The notes below the pieces were generated by a model that was not told where the DNA came from, made no database searches, and worked only from the letters and a program-made list of their open reading frames with translations. Source: Oceanobacillus arenosus (GTDB lineage: Bacteria > Bacillota > Bacilli > Bacillales > Amphibacillaceae). From it: a stretch of 64,000 bases of DNA. This document shows, in pieces, positions 44,761 through 53,232 of this stretch. The stretch spans positions 68,082-132,081 of the forward strand of contig NZ_PIOC01000019.1 of the NCBI RefSeq assembly GCF_003369575.1. The letters are read 5' to 3'. The position numbers and the translations under genes are program-made. Every line of letters begins with the position of its first letter. Position 1 is the stretch's first letter.

Positions 44761-44812
44761 AATCCGAGTACAACAATAATGTGGAAACTACTAATAAAGA
44801 GAGGCTGAGTAA

Positions 44813-45829
44813 ATGAGCTATATTGCTATTGATAACTTATCCCTTAGTTTTGGTGACAATAAAGTATTAAAAGATATATCTTTAACAATTGAAAAAGGCG
44901 AACTAGTGACATTATTAGGGCCTAGTGGATGTGGCAAATCCACATTACTTCGTGTATTTGCTGGGTTAGAAGTATTTCAAGAAGGTCAAGTGTTTCTAGA
45001 CGGTGAAGAAATTAGTAATGTTCCATCTAAAAATCGTAATGTTGGTATGGTTTTTCAATCTTATGCATTATTTCCGAATATGACTGTCTATGAGAATATC
45101 GCTTTTGGCTTAACGATTAAAAAGTTTTCGAAATCAGAGATCAAGCAAAAAGTAATCGCAGCATTACAATTAGTGAACTTAGAAGATAAGGCAGATTTTT
45201 ATCCAGACCAGCTATCAGGTGGACAACAGCAGCGCGTCTCCTTAGCTCGGTCCCTTGTGACGGAGCCAAAGGTTTTATTATTAGATGAGCCATTAAGTGC
45301 ATTGGATGCCAAAATTAGAAAACAACTGCAAATAGATATTCGAGATTTACAGAAAAAGTTAGGAATCACGATGATTTTTGTCACTCATGATCAGGAAGAA
45401 GCAATGATTTTATCTGATAGGGTGTTTGTAATGAGTGAAGGTAATATTGTGCAACAGGCTAGTCCAGCGGAACTCTATGCTCAACCCAAAAATAATTTTG
45501 TTGCAAGCTTTATTGGAAATTACAATATTATCTTAGCAGATGAGTTAAAACAATTAGATCGAACCTTCTCTCCAAAAAGTGGAAGCAATAAATATGCTAT
45601 ACGTTCGGAAACAATCCATTTAGAGCCAATCAAAGGGGAAAATGTCCTGCATTTTCAAGGAATACTGAAAGAATATACAGTTTTAGGAAGTACGATTCGT
45701 TGCTATTTTAATGCAGGTGCAATAAACCTGACAGTCGATCTGCTCAATAGCGAAATAAATATAGGGGAACTTGAAGGAACTTCTGAATTATATATTAACA
45801 AAGAAAATATTATTGCAATTGATGAGTAG
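44813..45829 (+). CDS. ABC transporter ATP-binding protein (MalK/PotA type)
   Basis: This 338-residue importer ATPase has Walker A GPSGCGKST (near residue 38), Q-loop 'VFQSYALFPNMTV', signature 'LSGGQQQR', Walker B 'LLLDEPLSALD' and H-loop 'FVTHDQEEA'. Its C-terminal ~100 residues form a TOBE-type domain. GAGAGGCTGAG precedes the ATG. It completes the importer formed with the receptor and the two permeases. Confidence 0.92.
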   Translation: MSYIAIDNLSLSFGDNKVLKDISLTIEKGELVTLLGPSGCGKSTLLRVFAGLEVFQEGQVFLDGEEISNVPSKNRNVGMVFQSYALFPNMTVYENIAFGLTIKKFSKSEIKQKVIAALQLVNLEDKADFYPDQLSGGQQQRVSLARSLVTEPKVLLLDEPLSALDAKIRKQLQIDIRDLQKKLGITMIFVTHDQEEAMILSDRVFVMSEGNIVQQASPAELYAQPKNNFVASFIGNYNIILADELKQLDRTFSPKSGSNKYAIRSETIHLEPIKGENVLHFQGILKEYTVLGSTIRCYFNAGAINLTVDLLNSEINIGELEGTSELYINKENIIAIDE

Positions 45830-45852
45830 GTGAAGTTAGGGGAATGTGTGCA

Positions 45853-46623
45853 ATGAATAAAGAGGAACGGCATGTGTTTATATTAGACGAATTAGCAGTC
45901 TGTAGAAAAGTATTGGTAACAGATCTAGCGAAACAGCTAATCGTTACACCGGAAACAATTCGAAGAGATTTAGCTGAACTGGAAATGAGTGAGGACTTAA
46001 CAAGGATCCATGGTGGCGCAGTTTCATTTATCCCAACACATCGGGAAATGGTATTTGAAAAGAAGATGTCGTTAAATCTGGAGGAGAAAAAAAGAATTGC
46101 AAGAAGAGCGGCAGCACTCATTCAGCATGGTGATACGATTGCAGTCGATATTGGCTCAACAACAGTACATCTGGCAGATATGATTGAAGATGTGCAGTCT
46201 TTAACGGTCGTAACAAATTCGTTAAGTGCGGCAAATCGCTTCAACCTGGCAATGGAGGAGCAGCGGATCACAGGTCAAATCATCATGCTTCCAGGTGTGA
46301 CCAATCCTTACCAAGCATCCATTAAAGGAACATATACCATTGAATTTTTAAAGAGATTTCATTTTAACCGTGCATTTATTTCTTGTGGTGGTGTAACGGA
46401 GCAATCAGTGTATGACTTTGATATGGAGGAATCACTTGTATCGGAGACGATGATTGCCTGTTGTCAGGAAGCGATTTTACTGACGGATTCCGCTAAATTA
46501 AATAAAAAATCACTTTTTGAGGTTGCACCAATGTCTAAGATTTCAACGGTCATCTGTGATCAAGATAAACCAATTGATTGGCATGAATTTGGCTATCATT
46601 GGATAACAGCAAATGAATTTTAA
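45853..46623 (+). CDS. DeoR/GlpR-family transcriptional regulator
   Basis: This 256-residue regulator has an N-terminal helix-turn-helix ('LVTDLAKQLIVTPETIRRDL', about residues 19-38), the family hallmark 'RIHGGAV' at its end, and a C-terminal sugar-phosphate-sensing domain with 'DIGSTTVHLADMI' (near 96) and 'FISCGGV'. DeoR proteins usually repress and are released by a phosphorylated metabolite. ATG 45853 is chosen because AGGGGA lies 9 nt upstream; an ATG at 45844 abuts it. It is embedded in the operon it probably controls. Confidence 0.9.
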   Translation: MNKEERHVFILDELAVCRKVLVTDLAKQLIVTPETIRRDLAELEMSEDLTRIHGGAVSFIPTHREMVFEKKMSLNLEEKKRIARRAAALIQHGDTIAVDIGSTTVHLADMIEDVQSLTVVTNSLSAANRFNLAMEEQRITGQIIMLPGVTNPYQASIKGTYTIEFLKRFHFNRAFISCGGVTEQSVYDFDMEESLVSETMIACCQEAILLTDSAKLNKKSLFEVAPMSKISTVICDQDKPIDWHEFGYHWITANEF

Positions 46624-46642
46624 GAATGAAAGGTCGGAAAAA

Positions 46643-47668
46643 ATGAAAGTAGATTACCATATACATCTAGAAGAAGGACCATATTCACTTTCTTTTATAG
46701 AAAAAAGCTTGAAAGCGATGGAGCATTTTGATGCAATCGATAGTCCGAAACATACAAAAGAATGGTTGGAAAAATCGATTGACCGAATGAAGGAACGTTT
46801 GGATGAAACGGAATACTCTAAATGGTGGCTGGACTTATATCTACAAGAAGCAATAAATAAAGGGATTAAAGTAGTTGGAATCGTGGATCACTTATATCGG
46901 TTTAAGGAAACAAAAGCATATTTCACAAAATATATGGATGTTACTTCAGATGAAATTGGTGTGAAGCAAGCAAGCTGGCTTGATAAGGTAATGGTGAGAA
47001 GCTTAGACGAATTTGTTAGCTTTATTAATTCGCAAAAGGAAATATGGGCATCAAAGGGTGTACAGTTGCGGCTTGGGATTGAAGCAGATTACTTTGTCGG
47101 TGGGGAAGAAGAATTAGCGGCGCTACTAAGTAAATATGACTTTGACTATGTGATTGGCTCCGTTCATTTCAACCATGGCTGGGGATTTGATAACCCTGAA
47201 CTACAACATAAATTTGCAGACTATGGTCTGGAAGAACTCTATCGCGATCATTTTGACACAGTAAAGAAAGCAGCGGAAAGTAAATTATTCGATTTTGTTG
47301 CCCATCTTGATAACTTGAAAGTATTTAACGATCGACCGGATGAGAATCTTTTGTTAGAAATGTACCGAGACGTTGCACAAACATTAGTGGCAAGCGATGT
47401 TGCTACAGAAATCAATCCGGGGCTCTATTATCGCTATCCTGTTAAGGAAATGTGCCCAAGTCCTGCATTCCTTAATGTTCTAGTAGCAGAGGGCGTGAAG
47501 TTTACGATGTCATCAGATTCACATTATCCAAATGATCTTGGAATTTTTTCTGATGATATACGGAGAATGCTATTAGACAGCGGTGTGAATGAGGTTGCTA
47601 CGTTTCTAAAGAGACAGCGTATTATGGAGCCGTTGCAAGAAGAGTATAGCTATGATTTGGCAAAATGA
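46643..47668 (+). CDS. PHP-domain phosphoesterase (histidinol-phosphatase-like)
   Basis: This 341-residue PHP-fold metal enzyme has 'VDYHIHLEEG' at the N-terminus (HxH), 'GIVDHLYRF' near 80, 'LGIEADYF' near 150, 'GSVHF' near 175, 'DFVAHLDNLK' near 230 and 'SSDSHYP' near 292, which together supply the multi-metal site. It differs from HisK in context: no histidine genes are nearby. ATG 46643 is chosen because AAAGGTCGG sits before it; upstream codons overlap the regulator gene. It likely hydrolyses a phosphate ester released from the imported compound. It is followed by a strong terminator. Confidence 0.85.
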   Translation: MKVDYHIHLEEGPYSLSFIEKSLKAMEHFDAIDSPKHTKEWLEKSIDRMKERLDETEYSKWWLDLYLQEAINKGIKVVGIVDHLYRFKETKAYFTKYMDVTSDEIGVKQASWLDKVMVRSLDEFVSFINSQKEIWASKGVQLRLGIEADYFVGGEEELAALLSKYDFDYVIGSVHFNHGWGFDNPELQHKFADYGLEELYRDHFDTVKKAAESKLFDFVAHLDNLKVFNDRPDENLLLEMYRDVAQTLVASDVATEINPGLYYRYPVKEMCPSPAFLNVLVAEGVKFTMSSDSHYPNDLGIFSDDIRRMLLDSGVNEVATFLKRQRIMEPLQEEYSYDLAK

Positions 47669-47669
47669 G

Positions 47670-47707
47670 AAAAAGGCATTGATATCTTAGGTATTAATGC
47701 CTTTTTT
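47670..47707 (+). terminator. Terminator of the phosphoester uptake operon
   Basis: AAAAAGGCATT (47670-47680) pairs with AATGCCTTTTTT (47696-47707), starting right after the PHP gene stop. Confidence 0.88.
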
Positions 47708-47780
47708 GCTGTCCATTAATATTTAACAAAATTACTCGAAAATCTGCTATTATAATATTTAGTATATTAATGAAAGTAGG

Positions 47781-48437
47781 TTGATTAAACTGTTTAGTTC
47801 CCTTCGTTGGTCCGTTTTCTTTATCGGACTTCTTATTTTTAGCTTTGGTATAACGATGACAATTAATGTGCAGTATCTTGGGCTTTCTCCATGGGATGTG
47901 CTCAATGTTGCATTTTTTGAGAGGGTTGGTCTCTCCATTGGATCTTGGAATATTATTATCTCCATTATGCTTATCATCGTTTCCTGGGTTCTTGATAAAA
48001 GCTATATCAAGATAGGAACCTTCTTTAATGCCGTTCTAGTCGGAGCATTTGTCGATTTCTATATGTGGCTGGATTTCTTACCAGTACCAAGTAATACATG
48101 GGTCAATGTTGTTTTAATGATTATTGGGATTGTGATCATGGGCTTTGGTGGCGGTATGTATAATGCTGCTAAGGTTGGTTCTGGTCCGAGGGATGGATTT
48201 ATGCTTTCGATATCGGATAAGCTAGGTGCACCAATCGGTAGAGTTAGAATCATCGCAGAGAGTTTAGTATTGGTAATCGGTTTATTTTTAGGTGGTCCTG
48301 TGTTTGTATTTACGTTTATTTTTACCTTTATTCAAAGTCCTATTTTCCAGTATTTCTATTTGAAAATAAGCAGACGAATTGATCTGGTGGAACAGCATCG
48401 CTTGAACAAGAAATTGCCTAGCAATAGTGCTTCCTAA
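47781..48437 (+). CDS. YczE/YyaS/YitT-family membrane protein
   Basis: This 218-residue protein has five to six predicted helices and the segments 'INVQYLGLSPWDVLN' (residues ~30-45) and 'GAPIGRVRIIAESLVLVIG' typical of the YczE/YitT group, whose function is not established. The start is uncertain: TTG 47781 directly abuts AAAGTAGG, which is closer than usual, and no ATG follows soon. Monocistronic. Confidence 0.8.
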   Translation: MIKLFSSLRWSVFFIGLLIFSFGITMTINVQYLGLSPWDVLNVAFFERVGLSIGSWNIIISIMLIIVSWVLDKSYIKIGTFFNAVLVGAFVDFYMWLDFLPVPSNTWVNVVLMIIGIVIMGFGGGMYNAAKVGSGPRDGFMLSISDKLGAPIGRVRIIAESLVLVIGLFLGGPVFVFTFIFTFIQSPIFQYFYLKISRRIDLVEQHRLNKKLPSNSAS

Positions 48438-48449
48438 TCGTTATAAAAT

Positions 48450-48474
48450 GATGATATCGGGGAAAGATATCATC
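48450..48474. other. Hairpin between YitT-like and CDF genes
   Basis: GATGATATC (48450-48458) and GATATCATC (48466-48474) pair perfectly around 7 nt. No U-tract, so termination is doubtful. Confidence 0.5.
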
Positions 48475-48490
48475 AAGTAGGAGGCGTTAT

Positions 48491-49438
48491 ATGAGCATAC
48501 TAGAAAAACTTAAAAAAGGAAATACATCGTCAGGGATTGCTGCAATAGGGAATATCTTTATTGCTGCAATTAAAGGGATAGCGGCAAGCTTAAGTGGAAA
48601 TGGAACGATGTTTGCTTCGGCAATGCATTCTTTAGCGGATGCAATAAACCAGGGCTTTGTATATTTTGGTAGCGTACTAGCTGAATTTCCAGCATCCAAG
48701 CGTTTTCCAACTGGCTTTGGTAGGGTTATTAATATCTTTTGTATGGTCGCTGTATTAGTCGTAACGATTATGGCATATGAAACAATTAAGGAAGGTTGGC
48801 ATCTATTTCGGCATCCAGTAGAAACTTCAGGATTCATACTTAATATCATTATTTTAATAGCATCGTTCTTAGTAGATGGTTTTATTCTGTTTAAGGCAAT
48901 GAAGGAAATCGCTCATGAGACAGGTGGTGCCACTGGCGGGATATTTAGTACCGCATTTAATAATGTAGGCAAAGCATCGCCAGCAACCCGTCTCGTTTTT
49001 TATGAGGATATGGTTGCGACATCTGGTGCTGTTTTAGCGATTATTGGGATTGTTCTTGCACAATCATTTGGTATTCTGCAAGCGGATGGAATTGCCTCGA
49101 TTATTATTGGATTGCTAATGTTATTCGTTGCCTTTAGGGTTGGCTATGATAATATGATTGGATTAATTGGAGTAGCTGCTCCGAAAGATGTCGAGGATAA
49201 GATTACAGGTTTATTGCTTGCAGATGAAATGGTCGTTGACATTTACGGAATTAGAATCCTTCAAGAGGGTCGTTTATATCATATTGAAGGGACCGTTAAA
49301 TTGAAGAAGGGATTAACCCTTGCAGATGCGGATGATATTAAATTTAAACTGAAGGATATGCTATTAAGGGAACCTGAAGTAGCGGATGTCGTTCTTGGAA
49401 TTATTGAAGATGATGATAACCAGAATTGGCAATCTTGA
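48491..49438 (+). CDS. Cation diffusion facilitator (CDF) family transporter
   Basis: This 315-residue divalent-metal exporter family protein has 'ASAMHSLADAINQGFVYFGS' (His/Asp in the second helix, near 39), 'FYEDMVATSGAVLAIIGI' in the fifth helix and a C-terminal cytoplasmic ferredoxin-like domain ('HIEGTVKLKKGLTLADADDIK', near 265). Metal specificity (Zn, Fe, Mn or Co) cannot be read with confidence. AGGAGG precedes the ATG. Confidence 0.88.
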   Translation: MSILEKLKKGNTSSGIAAIGNIFIAAIKGIAASLSGNGTMFASAMHSLADAINQGFVYFGSVLAEFPASKRFPTGFGRVINIFCMVAVLVVTIMAYETIKEGWHLFRHPVETSGFILNIIILIASFLVDGFILFKAMKEIAHETGGATGGIFSTAFNNVGKASPATRLVFYEDMVATSGAVLAIIGIVLAQSFGILQADGIASIIIGLLMLFVAFRVGYDNMIGLIGVAAPKDVEDKITGLLLADEMVVDIYGIRILQEGRLYHIEGTVKLKKGLTLADADDIKFKLKDMLLREPEVADVVLGIIEDDDNQNWQS

Positions 49439-49469
49439 AAATAGACAATTGAACATTGTCTATTTTTTT
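49438..49469 (+). terminator. Terminator of the CDF gene
   Basis: AAAATAGACAAT (49438-49449) pairs with ATTGTCTATTTT (49455-49466) around a 5-nt loop and is followed by T-rich sequence. The stem overlaps the stop codon. Confidence 0.85.
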
Positions 49470-49506
49470 GTCTAAAATATTAAATTGCCGCGATTAACCT
49501 TTATGA

Positions 49507-49540
49507 TAATTCAATTTTTGCCTAGGAGAAAATTGAATTA
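49507..49540. other. 12-bp perfect inverted repeat
   Basis: TAATTCAATTTT (49507-49518) and AAAATTGAATTA (49529-49540) pair perfectly around TGCCTAGGAG, 95 nt before the next gene. No U-tract. It could be an operator. Confidence 0.5.
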
Positions 49541-49634
49541 TGGTGACTTGAAGTCCTCCCAATATGCTATTTTAGCTTCTGCAAACCTTATTAATCCATG
49601 CTAAAATGATGGAAATTAGGGGGGGGAGAAAGGC

Positions 49635-50309
49635 ATGAAAACAAAAGTGACGAACATTGTTTATTTTCCAGATAAGGTGCAGGAGGATCTGTTTGAGATT
49701 TTAGATGATGTTTTTTATTATTCGATAAGCTATTTTCGGGAAAAAATGAACACGATTATTGAAAAGGTTCTGACAGGTATGAAGATTTCTAATGAGCAAG
49801 AAGAAGAGATTTTCCCACAATTGGTTTATTGGGCGACATACTGCCTACCAATCGGGACGGAGGAGAAAACGATTTATCAGCATTATTTAGAGGAGAATCA
49901 GGAAGTCATTTGGGGCAGAAGTTTAAAAGTTCAAGAAGTATTGGCGAGCTGGCTTCAGCTCAGTCCTAGTTTTTATTATGTTGAAAAAGATGATAGTTTA
50001 AGTGGCAGGGTATTTGTTTTACGTGAGATATTCAGTGAGCAATCAGAAATCGTTTGTATTTATAATCGAATGTTTCAAGCACCTAAGCGTGGAGAATTAA
50101 TATCCGGTATGTTGATGCCAATGGGAGATGATACGTATACAACGATTGGTGGACTTATTCATTTATCTGGAAACAATTTGGAACAAACCGTTAATGAAAT
50201 CATTGCTTATGCGATAAAACATCGTGCAGGCACAAAGCTGGTGAATAGGAGATTGCTTTATCCGATATTACTGCTGATTGCGTTGAAGCGGATCGCAGGT
50301 GATAAATAA
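49635..50309 (+). CDS. Conserved-looking soluble protein of unknown function
   Basis: This 224-residue protein has a mixed helical/strand composition and no membrane segment or signal peptide. 'LPIGTEEKTIYQHYLEENQE' and 'GELISGMLMPMGDDTYTTIG' are its most distinctive segments. I do not recognise the family. The ATG follows a G-rich ribosome site (GGGGGGGAGAAAGG). A 47-codon ORF begins 2 nt after the stop, suggesting a two-gene operon. Confidence 0.65.
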   Translation: MKTKVTNIVYFPDKVQEDLFEILDDVFYYSISYFREKMNTIIEKVLTGMKISNEQEEEIFPQLVYWATYCLPIGTEEKTIYQHYLEENQEVIWGRSLKVQEVLASWLQLSPSFYYVEKDDSLSGRVFVLREIFSEQSEIVCIYNRMFQAPKRGELISGMLMPMGDDTYTTIGGLIHLSGNNLEQTVNEIIAYAIKHRAGTKLVNRRLLYPILLLIALKRIAGDK

Positions 50310-50310
50310 G

Positions 50311-50454
50311 ATGGTCACGAAGTTAGTTGCGGAAGAAAAGAAAATGGCAGAATTAATTGATTTATTAACCGTACGAAAAATAAGAATTATTTTTGTGGAG
50401 GAGCTTGATAATGGTCGGCTGTTGTTACTAAAGAATTCATTTGAGCAAAGATAA
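50311..50454 (+). CDS. 47-residue protein coupled to the upstream gene
   Basis: ATG 50311 lies 2 nt after the preceding stop, with AGGTGA 8 nt upstream. The peptide (MVTKLVAEEKKMAELIDLLT...) has an N-terminal amphipathic helix and a 'VRKIRIIFVEELDNG' strand segment. Not recognised, but spacing, ribosome site and the terminator just downstream support a real gene. Confidence 0.6.
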   Translation: MVTKLVAEEKKMAELIDLLTVRKIRIIFVEELDNGRLLLLKNSFEQR

Positions 50455-50488
50455 ATAGGAAAAATGATTAGCATGAGCATTTAAGAAT

Positions 50489-50535
50489 AAAAGGCAGATC
50501 GTTGTGATAAAGTGCACAGCAATCTGCCTTTTTTT
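50489..50535 (+). terminator. Terminator after the 47-residue ORF
   Basis: AAAAGGCAGAT (50489-50499) pairs with ATCTGCCTTTT (50522 onward), followed by a long T-run. Confidence 0.85.
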
Positions 50536-50570
50536 ATTGTGGATTCGACACTATTAGACAAAACTCGGGG

Positions 50571-50732
50571 AGTGCCAGGCACCTGAACGAGCGACGCTAA
50601 GGCAGAATCGAGCGGGATCCGGGAAGAATCGAGCGGCGCCTGTGCCAGATCGAGCGAGTCCCGCGGCAAATCGAGCGAAGCCTGTGCCAGATCGAGCGAG
50701 CCCGGCACTAAATCGAGCGACGCCTGGCACCG
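50571..50732. repeat. 21-nt periodic repeat array 1 (TCGAGCG constant core)
   Basis: The core (T/A)CGAGCG recurs at 50587, 50608, 50629, 50650, 50671, 50692 and 50713, exactly 21 nt apart, with GC-rich variable sequence between cores. The array is bracketed by GTGCCAGGCACC (50572 onward) and GCCTGGCACC (50722 onward), an inverted pair. It is much GC-richer than its surroundings and lies in an intergenic gap right after a terminator. 50733-50894 holds only the upstream region of the FtsX-type gene. Confidence 0.85.
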
Positions 50733-50894
50733 AAAAAATAAGACTTAAGTATTAGTTCATGTTAGCCTGAGGTGCAATGTTTATTATAATCAGACAATTT
50801 ATACTGATAAAGGATGGAGGGAGGCGTTTGGGAGCTTAAATAGGATGGTGCAAAATAGAATAGTAATTTCATGTGGATAGGGGTATGAGAAACA

Positions 50895-53231
50895 ATGCTC
50901 ATAAAAATGTTGAAGAAGGACTATAACAGGAAGAAAAGTATCACAATAACGTTATTTTTCTTTATTATGTTGTCAGCTTTACTCGTTGCAAGTGGTTCCA
51001 ATATGATTGTTGAATTATCGAATTCCTTACAGACTCTTTTTACCAAATCAAATACACCGCACTTCGTCCAAATGCATGCTGGCGAAATCAATCAATCTGA
51101 AATTGATGCTTTCACATCAGAGAATCGTCATGTAAAAAGTCAGCAAACCGTAGAAATGATCAATGTTGGCGGTTCTAATCTATATTTAGGAGACAGTTCG
51201 ACACCAGAGGTTAGCAGTGTTATGGATCATTATTTTGTAAGGAAAAATGATTCGTTTGACTTCCTCCTTGATTTAGAAAGCGAAGTAATCGAAGTCGATA
51301 GTGGAGAAATTGCTGTTCCAATCTATAATATGCAGCAAAATAATCTAGAAATTGGCGACAATGTAAGAGTTGCTGGCGAGGATTTCGAGATGAAATTCAC
51401 GGTAGTCGATTTTGTACGGGATGCACAAATGAATCCATCGATCATTAACTCCAAACGATTCGTAGTAAATGAAGAAGATTTTGCAATGCTACAACGTAAT
51501 TTCGGAGAATCGGAGTATTTGATTGAATTTTTACTGACGGATTTAGATCAGTTAACTGATTTTAGAAATGCTTATCAATCATCGAATCTGCCAATGGCCG
51601 GACCTAGTGTTGACTTTCCTTTATTTCAAACATTAAATGGGCTAACAGATGGTATTGTTGCGGTTGTTGTTATTTTAGTAAGTCTTTTACTTATTCTGCT
51701 CGCCATTCTATGTATACGATTTACGTTGCTTGCTGCGATGGAAGAAGATTATCGCGAAATCGGCATCATGAAAGCGATTGGAATTGAACAGAACGCAATT
51801 AAAAAATTATACCTATGGAAATATGTAATCATAGCGGCAATCGCCTCCATTACTGGCTATCTTCTATCGCTATTTATCAATCCATTATTCACAGGGAATA
51901 TCATGTTGTATCTAGGTACGGCCGAGAAAAGTATGCTACTATCCGTCATTCCAATACTTGCCGTTTCCTTGGTATTTTTAATCGTTGTGTCCTACTGCAT
52001 GCTCGTCCTTAGAAGATTTAACAAGATAACGGTTGTCAAAGCATTACGTTCGGGAAATATTGGCGATGTACAAACACGGGTTACCTTTTTAGCGCTTTCT
52101 AAGAATCGATTGGGTAACATTAATATTTTCCTTGGAGTAAAGGATGTCTTTCAGCGTTTTAAAATCTATCTCTTATTATTTTTTGTTTTTCTAGTTTGTG
52201 CGTTTATCATGATTGTTCCCATAAACTTGCTTCGTACGATTCAGTCACCCAGTTTTTCAACCTATATGGGAATAGAACAAAGTGATATCCGAATTGATTT
52301 ACAACTTTCAGATGATATCAATCAAGATTTTAACAATATGCTTGATTACATTGAGAATGATAGGGATGTTGAACAATTTTCGCCAATGGTAACAAGTTTG
52401 TACGAGTTTATCAATAGCGATAGAAATCTGGAAAAGATGGCGATTGAAACAGGCGATTATTCGATATTTTCCTTGAAGTATTTAGAAGGGAGTCCTCCTT
52501 TAAATGAAAATGAAATTGCGCTTTCCTATTTAAATAGCAGCGAGCTTTCGAAAGGGATTGGCGATAATCTGATGCTAATTCTAGATGGAGATACAAGAGA
52601 AATGGTCGTTAGTGGTATTTTTCAAGATGTAACGAATGGTGGCCGTACAGCAAAAGCAATGTTACCGATTAATGAAGAAGCGGCACTCTGGTATGAAGTA
52701 AGTTTAAATCTAAAGCCTGGTGTTTCCATTAATGAAAAAATGGTGGAATATTCCAATGCCTTTTATCCCGCGAAAGTGACGGATTTAGAAGGGTATCTAA
52801 CGGATACATTTGGCAACACAATCGATCAGTTAAGATTAGTGACCATATTGGCTATAATGATTGCACTATTCATCGCTGTTCTAATTACAGCGTTGTTCAC
52901 GAGGATGTTAATTGCCAAAGACAGCCAACAAATCGCTGTTATGAAGAGTATTGGCTTTACGTTAAATGATATTCGCTTGCAATATGCAACACGAACAATG
53001 TCTGTACTTATTATTGGAATTATCCTAGGTACGATAATTGCGAATACTATCGGGGAACAACTCGTTAGCGTATTTATGTCCTTAATGGGGGCATCAAAAA
53101 TTGAGTTTGTAATCGACCCCATGCTTGCGTATTTCCTTTTTCCACTTTTATTAATGATTACTGTAACTATTACAACATTACGAAGTACTGCTTCAATTAA
53201 AAATACGAGTATAGCAGAAATGAGGGCATAG
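50895..53231 (+). CDS. FtsX-like ABC transporter permease
   Basis: This 778-residue permease has two FtsX modules. An N-terminal helix (~14-36) is followed by a ~200-residue extracytoplasmic domain, three helices (~250-375), a fourth segment (~425-450), a second extracytoplasmic domain, and a final helix triplet (~640-775). 'EDYREIGIMKAIGIEQNAIK' and 'DSQQIAVMKSIGFTLNDIR' are the paired cytoplasmic coupling motifs. Such permeases with a LolD/MacB-type ATPase extract or export lipids, peptides or antibiotics. The stop is one nucleotide before the ATPase ATG. No two-component system is adjacent, unlike BceAB. Confidence 0.88.
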   Translation: MLIKMLKKDYNRKKSITITLFFFIMLSALLVASGSNMIVELSNSLQTLFTKSNTPHFVQMHAGEINQSEIDAFTSENRHVKSQQTVEMINVGGSNLYLGDSSTPEVSSVMDHYFVRKNDSFDFLLDLESEVIEVDSGEIAVPIYNMQQNNLEIGDNVRVAGEDFEMKFTVVDFVRDAQMNPSIINSKRFVVNEEDFAMLQRNFGESEYLIEFLLTDLDQLTDFRNAYQSSNLPMAGPSVDFPLFQTLNGLTDGIVAVVVILVSLLLILLAILCIRFTLLAAMEEDYREIGIMKAIGIEQNAIKKLYLWKYVIIAAIASITGYLLSLFINPLFTGNIMLYLGTAEKSMLLSVIPILAVSLVFLIVVSYCMLVLRRFNKITVVKALRSGNIGDVQTRVTFLALSKNRLGNINIFLGVKDVFQRFKIYLLLFFVFLVCAFIMIVPINLLRTIQSPSFSTYMGIEQSDIRIDLQLSDDINQDFNNMLDYIENDRDVEQFSPMVTSLYEFINSDRNLEKMAIETGDYSIFSLKYLEGSPPLNENEIALSYLNSSELSKGIGDNLMLILDGDTREMVVSGIFQDVTNGGRTAKAMLPINEEAALWYEVSLNLKPGVSINEKMVEYSNAFYPAKVTDLEGYLTDTFGNTIDQLRLVTILAIMIALFIAVLITALFTRMLIAKDSQQIAVMKSIGFTLNDIRLQYATRTMSVLIIGIILGTIIANTIGEQLVSVFMSLMGASKIEFVIDPMLAYFLFPLLLMITVTITTLRSTASIKNTSIAEMRA

Positions 53232-53232
53232 G

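Noticed and set aside
46643..47668. Histidine-biosynthesis HisK
   Set aside because: Context is an importer-phosphodiesterase operon with a DeoR regulator, not his genes; only the PHP fold is supported.
50571..50732. CRISPR array
   Set aside because: Period is only 21 nt, the constant part is 7-10 nt, and no cas genes are present; repeats and spacers of CRISPR are far longer.
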